A DNA stretch of 64,000 bases, taken from assembly GCA_950295325.1 (NCBI GenBank), contig OX485805.1:49934758-49998757 (forward strand), written 5' to 3'. This document shows positions 35,254-47,278 of the stretch, piece after piece; position 1 is the stretch's first letter; every line of letters begins with the position of its first letter. Source of the stretch: Polytrichum commune (lineage: Eukaryota; Streptophyta; Polytrichopsida; Polytrichales; Polytrichaceae). The notes beneath the pieces were generated by a model. That model saw nothing but the letters and a program-made list of their open reading frames with translations, ran no database searches and was not told the origin of the DNA. A program made the translations under genes and the position numbers.

Positions 35254-35621
35254 TTATCCATGGGGTAGATCGCATCTTCATTTGGCTGAGCCCCGCCTCT
35301 CCCACGCCTCCCACGCCTCCTTCACTGCCTGGTCTTCCTGCCCGCACCTACGTGAGAACTCTTTTTCGTTGGGAACCAATGTGATAATGTCCGGTCACTT
35401 AAGCCATTAAGCTCCTTTAGCATGTGAAGGAACTCCATTAGTTAACTTGGGAGTGATGAAAGTGATGTCAACTTCAATACTTGTAATTTTAACCGAGTAT
35501 TGTCACATTGGTTCCCAACGAGGAAGAATTCCCACACAAGTGCGGGCAGGAAGACCAGGCAATGAAGGAGGCATGGGAGGGGCGGGACCCAACCGAATGA
35601 AGATGTGATCTAGCATTGAGC
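35254..35621. mobile_element. Foldback element with ~140-bp arms
   Basis: The left arm (about 35265-35400) and right arm (about 35490-35612) are inverted copies. Shared blocks include 'cgcatcttcatt', 'ctggtcttcctgcccgcac' and 'cgttgggaaccaatgtga'. The loop is ~90 bp. The element is flanked by AGGATTTT at 35246-35253 and 35622-35629, an 8-bp duplication. The arms are more GC-rich than the surroundings. There is no coding capacity. The duplication size suggests hAT-like or Mutator-like mobilisation. Confidence 0.75.
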
Positions 35622-35629
35622 AGGATTTT

Positions 35630-36560
35630 ACACACAATTTTCTAGATGTCTTGAGCTATGAGTTTTACATATTAATGTGTGCTAAACACTTGCAATGTAG
35701 TTGAGAAGAACATATATATATATATATATATAGTGTGTGTGTGGGGGAGGCACTTGATCTATGTACTTTAGGGTCAAAGCATGTAAGGTTTAGGGGTAAA
35801 ACCAATCTATTACAGGATGGATATTACAGTTATATTGTAGGTACATGAATAAACTACATAAGGCAAATGGATGATAATCGCAAGGAAAAGACCTAAAGTC
35901 GTAGAAGCTAAAGTCATGTATTTACCAAGGAATGCATATTTGTTTTTTAAGAAGAGGCTAAACGTGAATTTAGAGAAATAATTGATTGTTTGTTAGGGAG
36001 GCGGGGGCAGGGGAGAAGTACCGATAGTCAATAAACATCCACATCTATATAATGATACTACTAAGCGTGTAGTAGGAGCTAAATACACAAAGGATCGTTG
36101 TGCAACGAGGCTAGAACCCTTAGAGATTAGTACACATGTTCAACTAAAATCGATAAGTTCTTGGGAAATTGGACTAAATGAAAACACACTTATTTATATA
36201 TATTTGCGATTTTTTATTTTTGAAATTTTGTGTGTCGCTGAAAAGCAGGTGTAGAAACGTTGTTATGAACCCATTCAATATGATTTCCATGCCACCAATG
36301 CGACCAACAAAAGCGTTACTAAAGCACATAATTGCATAGACATGTTTGGATGGTTTTGGGACGACGATGTACTGTACATAGAGTCTTCTATAGTTGGGTA
36401 TCAAAAAATGGACGATTTATGGACTTCAAGTTTCTCAAGCACTTTGTCCACATGCCTCTCTTCTTTTCTTTTCCTTTTGGCACAACTTGAAAAAATAAAT
36501 CGATTGGAAGAAGGAAACCAAGTACACCCACGGGGAAGCCACCGCAATATCAAAAAGAAA
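35630..36560. other. Intergenic with (AT)n
   Basis: An (AT)n/(GT)n tract lies at about 35712-35742. Nothing else is recognised; the frames at 36174-36404 and 36342-36608 oppose each other. Confidence 0.45.
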
Positions 36561-37030
36561 TCAAGAAATATTGGCCATCCAGGGCGTAATCATCCAGGTA
36601 GCCATTAGGTTGTTACAAGTCACAATAGGACATTTGACCCTCCAAATCGAACCAAAATCGTTAAGGACATCTTTGTAGGCGACATCTGAAGCTTTTTTCA
36701 TATTATGAGAGGGTCTATTGCCACTCAATTCTACCATGATCATGTAATGTGTTCCAAACAGCTTGACGTCTTTTCTCAACATGTCATTGCAAAGCATTGA
36801 AAACTCGATCATTTTGTTGGCACCAAATAATCCACGGAAGGCCGTTTTTGTTGAGAAGAACCAAATGTGGTTGAATTGTTTCAGTGTCTTGCAAAGAGGT
36901 TGATCGAAGTGTCATTGCATCATTGAAAAGGACTTCTGAGGACCAAGGTTACCCTTTTTATGTAAAAGGTCGCCACATAATGCTAGTAACATACCGCTAG
37001 ACTTGTTGAGCAAGAGCACAGTTGAAGAAC
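36561..37030 (-). pseudogene. Unrecognised protein fragment
   Basis: The minus-strand frame 36812-36561 (84 codons) extends upstream to about 36905 without an ATG (residues such as CKTLKQFNHIWFFSTK and AFRGLFGANK precede the first Met). The composition looks protein-like (KLFGTHYMIMVELSGNRPSH, then DVLNDFGSIWRVK). One stop interrupts it near 36905, and a further readable stretch (GNLGPQKSFSMM) lies beyond. I do not recognise the family. It may be a decayed transposon protein or a captured gene piece. Confidence 0.4.
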
Positions 37031-37640
37031 CTATGTTCCAGTGATTCCATCCAGTGCAGGCCACAATGGGGGGCAACTCTTTTCAATCTCTGTCGAGATT
37101 TTTCCACGCCGTTCATTCACCACCACCGCTTTACCCACATGCCCTTATGTAACTACAAATTAATCATTCTTCATAATACATCTTCTATGCGAGGTCTAAA
37201 CCCCAAGACTTGTAGTGTCAAAAGTGCTAAACCTTCCGAACCTTTTATGACGTACTGCACACAACCTTAGACTTTCTAATTCTATTTTTTTGGGCCACGG
37301 CATGAACTAGTCGAATGTGCTTGTTAAAATGAGATGGATGAAATAAGTTATCCATCTCCATCCACTATGTCATCCAAATGGATGACCTTTTCGCTCTGCT
37401 AGGCTGTTGCGTACAGTTGGCTACCGAATTCACCTTCAATATATATTAAATAAATAAATACAAAAGATATATGTATATATATATATATATATATAAAAGA
37501 TTACTAGGGCTAGTCTGGCCATGATTTATCACATTGTTATAGGGGACAACTTGCAGTCATCCACTTTAACTAGGGTTCATTACTTTAGCACATGGTTCCA
37601 TTATTGGCGAGTATGAATGAACCTCCCACCAATGTCCGGG
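37031..37640. other. Intergenic with (AT)n
   Basis: An (AT)n tract lies at about 37468-37494. No gene recognised. Confidence 0.45.
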
Positions 37641-37850
37641 AAATTGTTTTAGGCCTAACCGGTCAAAATCCTAGTGTTTCCAAGTTCCAACCGGTTACAT
37701 GTTGTGATCTTTTGCTTTCCTTTTTATTAAGTTAAGGTGTATTTCATAGATCTCTCAAAATTTTCCTAAGGTCTTGACCTTCAACTGGTCATTTCTCAAA
37801 TTCAACCGGTTCATATGTGATTAGCGGTCGGTTCTTTCCCACATAGGTGC
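37641..37850 (+). repeat. Dispersed repeat family K, copy 1 (CCGGTT-rich)
   Basis: Similar in order to the insert at 51094-51320: 'aatcctagtg', 'ccggttacatgttg', 'aactggtcatttctcaaa' and 'ttcaaccggttcatatgtga'. Several CCGGTT motifs recur. No termini were defined at this copy. Confidence 0.55.
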
Positions 37851-37859
37851 ATATAATAG

Positions 37860-38250
37860 AGTTATCCGTAAGGAGCCTTAACGAGGGACAAAACTGTGGA
37901 TTTATTCTCTTTTTGAGAAAACTTTCTATTAAGATCTCATTAGTCCGTCGTGCATCAGAGCATGTTTTGAAAGTTGGGTGGAATTTTCAGGACTTCGTCT
38001 TTACACTTCTCGAGCTTTGAGAGAATTTTAGGATCTAGAAAAAGGTATGCGCATGGGAGCTGCCATTCTATATCCCGGATCAACCTATGTAAGGCTAGTT
38101 GCGCCCACCCGTCCTAATAGGACAAGCTAGAGACCTGGTGTGCAATAGCAATACATCATTCTTTGTGAATGGTAATTTAACCATTAAACGTGGGTGACTT
38201 TGTGTTAATCCTCGTAAACTTAATGTTTGGGAATAAAACCTATGATTTCA
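37860..38250 (+). repeat. Dispersed repeat family I, copy 2
   Basis: Diverged counterpart of 12185-12560. Landmarks: 'tttgaaagttgggtg', 'gagagaattttaggatctaga', 'cccggatcaacct', 'cccacccgtcctaatag' and 'gacaagctagagacc'. No coding capacity. Confidence 0.5.
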
Positions 38251-38604
38251 TATGATTTACTTAACAAATAACTCCAATATGACATATTTTAAAGCTTTGT
38301 ATTTCTCATTCCAAGGCATACATGGTGAGGCCCACATTTGAACCAACACTTTTGTGCACTATCAATGCCATGCCTTGGCATTTTTAATTTTGGAGTTTTC
38401 GATTCCTTTTCCCCTTTGTATGAGTATTGTAGTCTTTCAATATTGCGCTACACATACACTTGGGAAATTCAAAATATGCAATCAATGATGCACATGCCCA
38501 TATTATTTACTTGAATATCATTCTTACCATTGCTTTTGCCTTCGATTCTCAAAAAATTCATATCTTGACCTATTGGTTTGTCTTAAAGGTTAATTATATA
38601 CAAA

Positions 38605-38829
38605 CACTACACTAAATATTGTATTTAGTGTCGCTTACTATTTGGAGTTACACAATGTTATACATTTGTACTATTAATGTAAGTTTTTACCAAGTGAAGA
38701 TGTGAATGTTTTATAATGTCCAAACAATCATTGACATTTGTTGGTAAAAGACAATGTATATAGTGAATAGTTATAGGATTGCGAAATTCCAAATAGTAAG
38801 TGACATTGAATACAATATTTAGTGTAGTG
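38605..38829. mobile_element. Family C-type MITE, compact copy
   Basis: A 225-bp unit starting CACTACACTAAATATTG and ending with its complement. The inverted repeats extend about 45 bp ('cttactatttggagtta' against the complement of 'aaattccaaatagtaag'). This is the cleanest example of the CACTACACTAAATA terminus. A target duplication is not obvious (flanks 'tacaaa' and 'catacc'). Confidence 0.75.
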
Positions 38830-39702
38830 CATACCTATGTAAGCCTAGTGCATATAAACATTAATTGGGTTATCCTCTCATATGTCTCTGTACTTTATCC
38901 CTATTGGGTTCCAAGTGTATATTAAGTATGCCCTTTGGGACTTAGGGTTTGTGCCACTTATGTGAGGGTGTGCAATATAAACCTACATTCTATATGTTTG
39001 TGATTGAGTTTTTTCAGCTTGATTCATTGACTTAATTCATTTTCTGAACCATTTATTAACACTTTCAAACCTTGAGTTAGGGATTGAAATAGTCATTAAA
39101 GTCTTACAACCTTGTCCATATAAAGCAAAAAATGGATTACAACTAATATTGTTATGCAATCTTTGGTTATACACATATTCACAAAGATATAACCACTTGT
39201 CCCAAGATTGTTGTTTCTTATCAACATACATTCTAAGCATGTCCTAGATGGTTCTACTCATCCGTTTAGTTTGTCCATATGTTTTAGGATGATAAGCCAT
39301 GCTCATTTTAATTTTGGTTCCACACATCTTGAAGAATGTGGTCCAAAATTCACTCCAAAACTTAGAATCTCGATCATTAATGATATATGATGGCATTCCA
39401 TGAATCTTAAAGGCGTTATTCATGAATAGATTGGCGATGCCAAAAGCCATCATTGTTGTCATTGTTGGTATGAAATGAGCTATCTTTATTGATCAATCCA
39501 CATTCACAAGGTTGCTATGATAACCAATTAGGGTCTTGGGAAGACTTATGATAAAAATCATACTAATTGATTCAAATTTTGAATTAGGCACGTCAAGTGG
39601 TTGCAACAACTCGGGATTCTCAATATGTTCAACTTAAAATACTTGATTGTATAAGCAACGCTTAACATATTCTCGAATATCTCTCTTCATGCTTGACCAA
39701 TA

Positions 39703-40297
39703 CACGGGTAGATCACTTAGTGCATTTTTAAAACGACGTACGGGATAATATAGAGAGGATTAAAATAAATTGAAATAAAAATTATAAAAGAATTCCAAAT
39801 AATGAAGGGGCCATTAAATGTAGACAATCCCATTATAAGTAAGTTAGATGGACATAAAACGTGGGCCATTATTTTTTGTAAAATTAATATAGGGGCTAAA
39901 AATAAGGATCCTAAAAAATGATCCTATGTGTTTTCATCATAACAGTGTTTGCAATGATATTACTTTGCTATGGTCTCCTATGTGTTTTCTTCATAACTCT
40001 GTTTGCAATGGTATTATTGTTTGCACCCTTCTTTGTTTCCATGCTTTCCCTCAACACTCGTCAATTGCGTTAGGAAGTAGATTAGCTTTTATTACTTAAA
40101 AGGAATATAGAGTACAAAAAATTACAGTGACTTGGACAATGTAAGTAATGGAAGGGTGCAAACAAATGGGCCATTTTTAAAATTTAAGTAATTAAAGGGA
40201 GGCTTTAATTCAACCCTTGAAGGTAAATAGCCCCAAAACAAAAAAAAACCCCAGCCGCACGTGGTGCACAAAAATGCCTTAGAGTGATCTACCCGTG
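39703..40297. mobile_element. Family D hAT-like MITE inserted in the Gypsy integrase
   Basis: A 595-bp unit beginning CACGGGTAGATCACTTAG and ending CTACCCGTG. It is flanked by a perfect 8-bp duplication, GACCAATA (39695-39702 and 40298-40305). Inverted repeats extend about 40 bp into the CACGTGCGG block. Removing the unit plus one GACCAATA joins the Gypsy integrase segment. The interior is non-coding. The 8-bp duplication and CA..TG ends indicate hAT-type mobilisation. Confidence 0.88.
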
Positions 40298-43200
40298 GAC
40301 CAATAATAATGACATCTAATAGTCATGTATGTCATTTGGAAACCTAGATGGCTAGCTATTGAAATATCATGAAGATCATGTATGATATCATGTCTATAAT
40401 TCTCAACCTTGGCAATACATACTCCAACAATATAATATAAAATACAATTTCTCAAATCATAAGATTCAAATTGTTCTATCTCTTTAATGGATCTCAACTT
40501 TTTAAAATAGATTTTCAAACAATAAATCAAATGCGTTATCATTCGCATAATGAGTTTTAATCCCATATATCAAACATGACTTGATACATGAGACTACAAT
40601 TGCCATAGGTTGTTTAGACAATGCATCAAATACAATATTTTCTATGTCTTGAAATTATCCTATATCAAATTCCAATTCTTGAAGTAACTATATCCATTTG
40701 CATTGCCTTCTACTAAGGTATGGTTGAGTGGATAAATATTCAAAAGATTGATGATCAATTTCAATCTTTAATTCTTCCCCAACATGTAACGTCTCCATAC
40801 CTTTAAAGAGCAAACTCTTGCAAGCAATTTTTTCTCATGGATTTGATAATTTAGTTTTGCATAATTTAACTTACGAGATTTGTCAGTAAGTACCCGTCTC
40901 TCTTGCATTAGAACAACACCAATAGCTAAATCACTGACATTAGTACATAAACCACTACCTTCTTTCACATCATCCATGATTGTCAAACATGTGTTGAAAT
41001 TAAGGCATTTTTTAAGTTCAAAAAACTTGAATCGCAATCAAAAGTCCACTTAACATAGTCAAAATTTTATTCCAATAATGCAATCAAAGGAGTTGCAATA
41101 TAGGAAAATCTTTTGAAAACCTTCGATAATAGCTAGCAAAACCTAAGAAGTTGTACACTTTGATCTTATCCCTAAGCATCACCGTCTTAGTAATTATTTT
41201 CACCTTTTAAATGTTGACTAACATGCCTTTGTCTAAAATTATATGCCCAAGGTGTTCAACATACAATGAGAAGTTTTGACACTTGCTTCATTTGGCATAG
41301 AATACACTAGACCTCAGAAGATTAAACATTGGTCTAAGATGCTCTTTGTAAAAAGGTACCGTTTTAGAGTAAATCAAAATGTTATTCATAAATACCAACA
41401 TGAATGTACCCAAATGTTTATAAAACAAGATATTCATCAAGGTCATAAATGTTGTTGGATCGTTTGTGAGCCCAAAAGGTATCGCAACATTTTCATAGTG
41501 TCCTAGCTGCAACCAGAAGGTGGTCTTTTCAATATTTGATTTTTTCACTCGCACTTGGTGGCAACCACTCTTTAGGCTAAATTTAGAAATATGTTTTCTC
41601 CATAAAGATAATCAAACATGTCATTTGTCCATAGTAAAGGATATTTGTTCTTTATGGCAATTCATTTAATCCACAATAATCCACATACAACCTCAAAGAC
41701 AAGTCCTTTTTTTTTTAATATAAAGAGGAATGACGCATCCCACGGAGATTTACTAGATCAAATGTGGCCTTCGTTTAATAATTTGTCAATTAATTTTTCT
41801 AATTAATTTTTTGAAGCTAAAAAGGGACAATATGGAGCTTTTGAGACTCGTCTACAATAGCGATCACATCTATAGCATGATCAACGTCCTTTATTGGTGG
41901 TAATTCAATTTTTTTAGCAGGGAATACATCATTAAAGTCATCAAGAAATAGCATACCATCCAAAGCAACCTCCTATTCTCTATTGACTTTGATTTTCTCT
42001 TGCAATTTCACCACATGTACAATAAAGAAAACTTGACGTTTTCTAATAGACGTTTTCATTTGCAATTGAGAGAGCACATGAACCTTCGGTTATATTTGTT
42101 TTCCTCTAATGAAAATGATTTTCCATCTGAAAGTTTGTCATGTACTATACCATTTTTTACATGTGATATGTGTGTGCACTTGACATAGCCACACCGCTCC
42201 TAAGATGATATTGTATTGTGCTCCACTCCAAACCTCGAAGTTGGCTACAATGTTGACTACTTTAATGTCCACTAGCACCTTTAACATGTGGTGGTTAGTA
42301 GCACTAGACTCGTTGTTCAGTAGTAGCACAAAATACGCTTTTACTGGAACTAGGGGAAGTCCCAAATTCCTTGCAAATTCAACCATCATATTTTGTGTGC
42401 TTCCCGAATCAAGCAGATTCGTGCATGGATGGGAAGAGTTTAAATACCTTCTAACTTGAGCTACTATTGGATCTTACTCTACTTATATGTTCATTACATC
42501 ATCAAAAACTTGAACCGAGGCACCTCCATTATGCTATTGGGCCTCTGCTAAAATTTTCCACTTCCAAGGTTCTCGTTGATTGTTCTTTCTCTTGGGATGC
42601 TCAAAGGATCTATCTCCAAATTCATGGCAAACAAAACCTTTTTTTAAAATAAAAAATAAAAAAGTTCTTCTTCTTTTTCTTAAAGCCTTGCTACCTTCAC
42701 CGCCCTTACAATTTATACTACAAAATTTAGATGACCTTGAGAATTGGTCCTATAGGACTCTTTTTTAGTCGACCAAGCTTTGTTGTAGCCAAACAATATG
42801 CTTCACTTAATAAAAACAGGGGTGTAGACTTTAATTTTAAACCCAATAGAATCCCTCAAAAGCTTCCACGAAAACACTCAACTCAAAATCTCTTCGTCTT
42901 TGAAGGAATGTAGGCAAAATGTTCATCAGACTTAGATTTAAAGTATGCAACGGACATCCCTCCATGTCTAAGTTTGTAATTTTTTTTAACCAAATTTGTT
43001 ATTGAAAACCGATTGAAAGGTATTTATCGAGAAACAAGTCCTTAAAATCCGTCCACCTTCTAATACGATATAATCCACGCCCTTTATGATCTTTTGTAAC
43101 GGTGTCAGACGAGACACATGTTGTGTCCGTCAGAAAAAATGACTATTGCTCTTATTTATCCCTCTCTTAATAATTCTTAGAGAAAAGATCCTTGGCGATG

Positions 43201-43635
43201 GATAAAAATGACAAAGCCTCTTCATGCTTGAAATTACGCCTTCCAAAACTAGGTTTGATGGCGAATTTCCTCCCATCACTAATGACATCAATACATTTTC
43301 TATTGTTTTTTGATATACGAAACTTGGAAAAAGAAGCAAATAGGCCTCTCAATAGGATGACAAGGGCGATGGACCTTGATTTGTTGCCACGACAATTTTG
43401 TGGCAGGCTAGGACATTGTGAACACCTACTATAACTTCCTACCAAGGTTGGAGATGGTGGTTGTGATCATGTAATACTACTGCTTGATCACCATTAGTGT
43501 GCATGTTCTTATTTCCTAGTTCTTGAGCAATCACCTCCCAGATCATTCTCATAATATTTTCTCTCATTTCCATGATTTACAACCATGGTGGTTGCGGTGC
43601 CAACCATGATTTCTACAATCTTAATTCAATCTCTT

Positions 43636-43647
43636 GCTCTAATACCA
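43636..43647 (-). promoter_or_regulatory. tRNA-iMet primer-binding site of the Gypsy relic
   Basis: The plus strand reads GCTCTAATACCA, the complement of TGGTATTAGAGC. This differs by one base from the canonical initiator-tRNA-Met primer-binding site TGGTATCAGAGC. It sits at the expected 5' end of the minus-strand element, so the LTR should lie at higher coordinates from about 43650. Confidence 0.7.
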
Positions 43648-43652
43648 AATTT

Positions 43653-44520
43653 GTACGTTCCTCTTTTACACAAGAGTAATATAAGCATGAATACACATGA
43701 GATACCAAACTTTCAAACTTTGTACGTTGTTAAAGCTTTACAGCTTAAACACAATATTGTGATTGCTATGAGCTCGAACCACCCGACCAGAGGAAAGAAA
43801 TAAAAGATGATCCTCTCCCCTCCCCCGATCTCTCTCCTATACCTCAAAGGTACTCCTAATCTAATCCATCTCTATCCATAGTATTTAGGAGATGTCTTTA
43901 TAATTATAAATCCTTGCAAAATTTAGAATAAACATTCATTCTCTATATACATAGATTATTTCATTGTATGACCATTTCTTATCTTTTGGCTCAATCACAA
44001 TCCTATAGTTGGAACAATCTAATTCCAACTTGATGCATTCATTCATTCTTCTAATTGGAATTGTTTAATTTCAACTTTATCCAATCATCCATTCTTCTAG
44101 TTGGAACTATCTAATTCCAACTTGATTCATTCATCCAATCTTCTAGTTGGAATTATCTAAAATTACTAGATGTGTTCATTGAGAGTTGTCTAGCTCCAAC
44201 AAATAATATCCATCCATTGGAAGTTGTCTAACTCGGATTCAAATCTACAGTTGGAGTTGTTTAACTCCAACACAAAGATCGTCCAATGGGAGGTGATTAA
44301 CTCCCAGTTGGACTTGTCTAACTTCCAACAACATGGTATTATTAAAAATGCCACATGGCACGCAAAAAATACCACAAATGTCATTTTCTCAAATACAAGG
44401 AAGGTTGACTTGAAGTTCTCTTTGGAGGCAACTTTTGCCAATTACAATTGGATGTATTTACATAATGCTAGTAGCATGTGCAAGTGATAACGACTGAAGG
44501 AGTCTTTTATATCATGATTG
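43653..44520 (-). repeat. Probable 5' LTR remnant with hairpin minisatellite
   Basis: Adjoins the primer-binding site. About 43998-44340 repeats a ~50-bp unit in which AGTTGGAATT and AATTCCAACT pair, for example around 44040, 44100, 44150, 44215, 44250 and 44310. The result is a chain of small hairpins. On the minus strand TATAAAAGA (about 44503-44511) would be a TATA box in the right orientation. The far LTR edge and a matching second LTR below 39000 were not found, so the LTR call is inferred from position. Confidence 0.5.
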
Positions 44521-45600
44521 TTTTATATTTTTCATCGTTACTTCAAACAATCTTAATAGCAATCAAAGCATAGCATATATGATATGAAAAACTTTTCCTT
44601 TGCTCTTTGAACTTGTACCATAGTGCCCATACAAATTTAGTTTCAAAATGCAAAATTTTCCAAATTTGAAGTGCACTCCACAAGACTAGAAACTAAGTCG
44701 GCCTTGAAAAAGAAACATCACATGTGACTGTGTGTTTTCACAAATACTACATTCAACGCAAAAATCTTCGATCAAGATCTCTCTAACTATTGTGCACAAT
44801 TCCATCATGGGATGTCTAGCACTTGTGCATCAATGGAATATGAGTTCTCTTACCCAATTCTTTATTTGGAATTGTTTGGCTCCAAACATCATCTGCTCAC
44901 ATGGCTAAGTACAATAAAGTATGGTTAGTTTTCCTTTCTTGCATAATCCAACACCATGTCCCAAGTCTTGCCTCGCCTCCAAAAAGTGTGCCACATAGAT
45001 ATCCATGCCATACTTGGGACTTGGGACTTGGGACCATGTGTGAAGTGGTAAGTCCTAACTTTCATGCTCTCAACATTTGAGATGCACCCTAAACTCCGTA
45101 ATATCAACCTCCATAATGTCACTCACTCTCTTTTATCCCGAAACCCTAGGGAACGGATGTGCGTAGTTCAAATCTCACTCCTTATTGTCACATTCCTCTC
45201 CCTTATATCATAAATTTTGTCATTAATGCAAACCACCAAAGAAGTCAACCCACACCCTTGCATTGTGCCATGTGTCAATATGTGGAGTGTCACCTTCTTA
45301 TTCTTATTCTCCTTCTTCCTCTTATGCCACTTGTTGAATGTTGGTGCATGCATGTGACACATCGCCCAGGAAGGCCAAGTGGAGTGGACCACACCACACC
45401 ACACCATTAAAATGTTGCACTTTGTGTTATTCCATAGTGGCACATGCTACACTAAATATATAGTATCACGCATCCATGTTAGCACTACAAAACTCTGTAA
45501 TATCACGTGCACTTTGGTTGCCACATGTGTGATACTACATAGTTTAGAGTGTAGCAAAGGTTGACCTCAAGTAGCTTGGGTCTTAGGACTTAACACCCCA
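44521..45600. other. No gene recognised
   Basis: Spacer, possibly including the outer part of the LTR. Opposing frames around 45159-45443 overlap and have no domain pattern. Confidence 0.4.
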
Positions 45601-46400
45601 TGTGCACCGGCCTAAGAAACCGCAAATCAATTTAACAAGGTTCAGCCGGAACGGATTAACCACATACCTATAGAGCAGAGTTTGGGAAGTTTTGGAAGCC
45701 TTAGTGGCTAATTGCCGGTAGTTGCTACGAAGGGTCGGATTTTTCCCAATTTACATCGGCAACAGCCGGTCTTTTGTAAAATCAATCGGCCAATTGCCTA
45801 TATTTTCATATTTTCATTGGCCAATATCTGGTTAAATGGAATTCATATCGGCACTAATTGTTTAAAACATGTATGAAAAGTTATTAGAAATCATTTCTTA
45901 GTACAAAATCTTGAATAAGTGAAAAGAAAGGCATGTTCAAAACTTCATATTTGAAGAGTTAATATCCTTGGCAGGAATTGAACCTAGCAATGCCTTCACC
46001 GCTTGAAGGCCAAGGGTCTCCCAATTCTTCATAGAAGCAGTTGGATTTGGTCATGGAAAGGTTGCATATTTCAAAAAGTTTAAGGTTTAGGGTACTTTCT
46101 CAAGTGCATCATCAGATGCCCCAGACAAATAGCGCTCTGGATGCTTCCGACTGAAATCCAGTAACTCACAAGAAGATTCGGCTACATTTCCGGGACATTT
46201 TATGGTCCATCGGCTAATTGCCGGAGGATTGAAATTACAGTCGGATTGCCATCCGATGGTTGGAAATTTGGACCGGCCATGAGGGGAAATCCATCGGCTG
46301 ATAATGAACTAGCCGTCGGTTTTCCCCGAACATAGCTATAGAGGGCATTTTTACAATATTTTTAACGGGCTCCGTTTAAATGGCGGCCACGGATCCCAAG
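45600..46400. repeat. CGGC-rich segment with repeated CTAATTGCCGG motifs and a tRNA-like T-arm
   Basis: 'ggctaattgccggtag' (about 45712), 'cggccaattgcc' (about 45788) and 'cggctaattgccggagg' (about 46211) recur, with further CCGGC/CATCGGC pieces to 46330. The GC content is higher than in neighbouring DNA. On the minus strand at about 45973-46015 'ggttcaattcctgcc' resembles a pol III B box following 'caagcggtgaaggc'. A decayed SINE or tRNA-derived segment is possible. No gene seen. Confidence 0.35.
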
Positions 46401-47278
46401 GCACCCCTTTAGAATGCATGTCTTACGCCCTTTTGGATGTGTGAAGGCCCACCCGGGGCCGTTGAAATCCTTTGTGTTGCAATGGTGGTTGACATGTTGC
46501 CGTTCCTTTCCGATGAATCCGTGAATGTCCTAAAAGGCTTCCAAAGTACACTACAACTTGTACACCATTTATTGGGTTGAATAGCACGGACGTCCAAGTG
46601 TACCCATACATAATTGAATTTGATTGTGTGTCTAGTGTCATGAGGGTGTTGTAACAAACTTGGAAAGAAAAACAAAAGAAAAAGAAACACTACGTGTGGT
46701 CCTCCACACCAAATCCATGAAATAATTTCGGATGTCATTTTGCAAACAAATTAGCCCATGGAAGTTAAATCGTAAATGGGTTAAATGTTTCAACCACATG
46801 GTTTTGTGTATGTCATTTTGAATTGATTAAGAACCATGTGGTTCTTGTTAGACTAGTAGTCATACATTGTATTTTATGCAATGATCATTCATTAGTTGGT
46901 CAAGACCTTTTGTCACATGTCTCTTGGACAAAGTGGTGTCGTTCCACTAAGGTAGACGAGCCTATTGCATCTACTTTTAATAGACTTGGCTTCTTTGGAT
47001 GTGCATTGAATCTAGGACGGAAAAAAAATCTTGTACAAATCCATTGCATGAGAATGACATTGAAATGACTAAATCTCAATTTGCAACAATTTCAAGGACA
47101 ATAAACGCAATCTTCTAAAGGGATTAAATAGCGGGTGTTGATCATTGACTCTTTTTTTGCTATCCCAACCAATGATCCATTATGTTAATCCTTAGAATAG
47201 TGATAATGGTTTATGTGTGAAGATAATATTGAACCATCTATGTCTATAAATGGGTGATTGTTCAATAAGGTTGGCGCC
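46400..47278. other. No gene recognised
   Basis: Frames at 46409-46738 and 46423-46641 (minus, overlapping) and 46823-47068 (plus) show no known domain. No termini or RNA genes seen. Confidence 0.45.

Larger units (their letters stand above)
39007..43660 (-). pseudogene. Ty3/Gypsy retrotransposon internal region, decayed
   Basis: Read from high to low coordinates, the order is PR-RT-RNase H-INT, the Ty3/Gypsy order. Protease-like region 42389-42138. RT 41554-41288 (IPFGLTNDPTTFM, then FMNNILIYSK at the catalytic box, where Y/F-x-DD is expected). RNase H start 41037-40768 (DASD-like box read as NVSDLAIGVVL). Integrase zinc-binding and core regions at 40566-40298 and, after an insertion, 39702-39037 (INDRDSKFWSEFW, AYHPKTYGQT). 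Many stops and frameshifts separate the pieces and the catalytic RT aspartates are replaced, so the element is dead. Gag is not readable in 42400-43630. The protein order, box spacing and primer-binding site agree. Confidence 0.8.
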
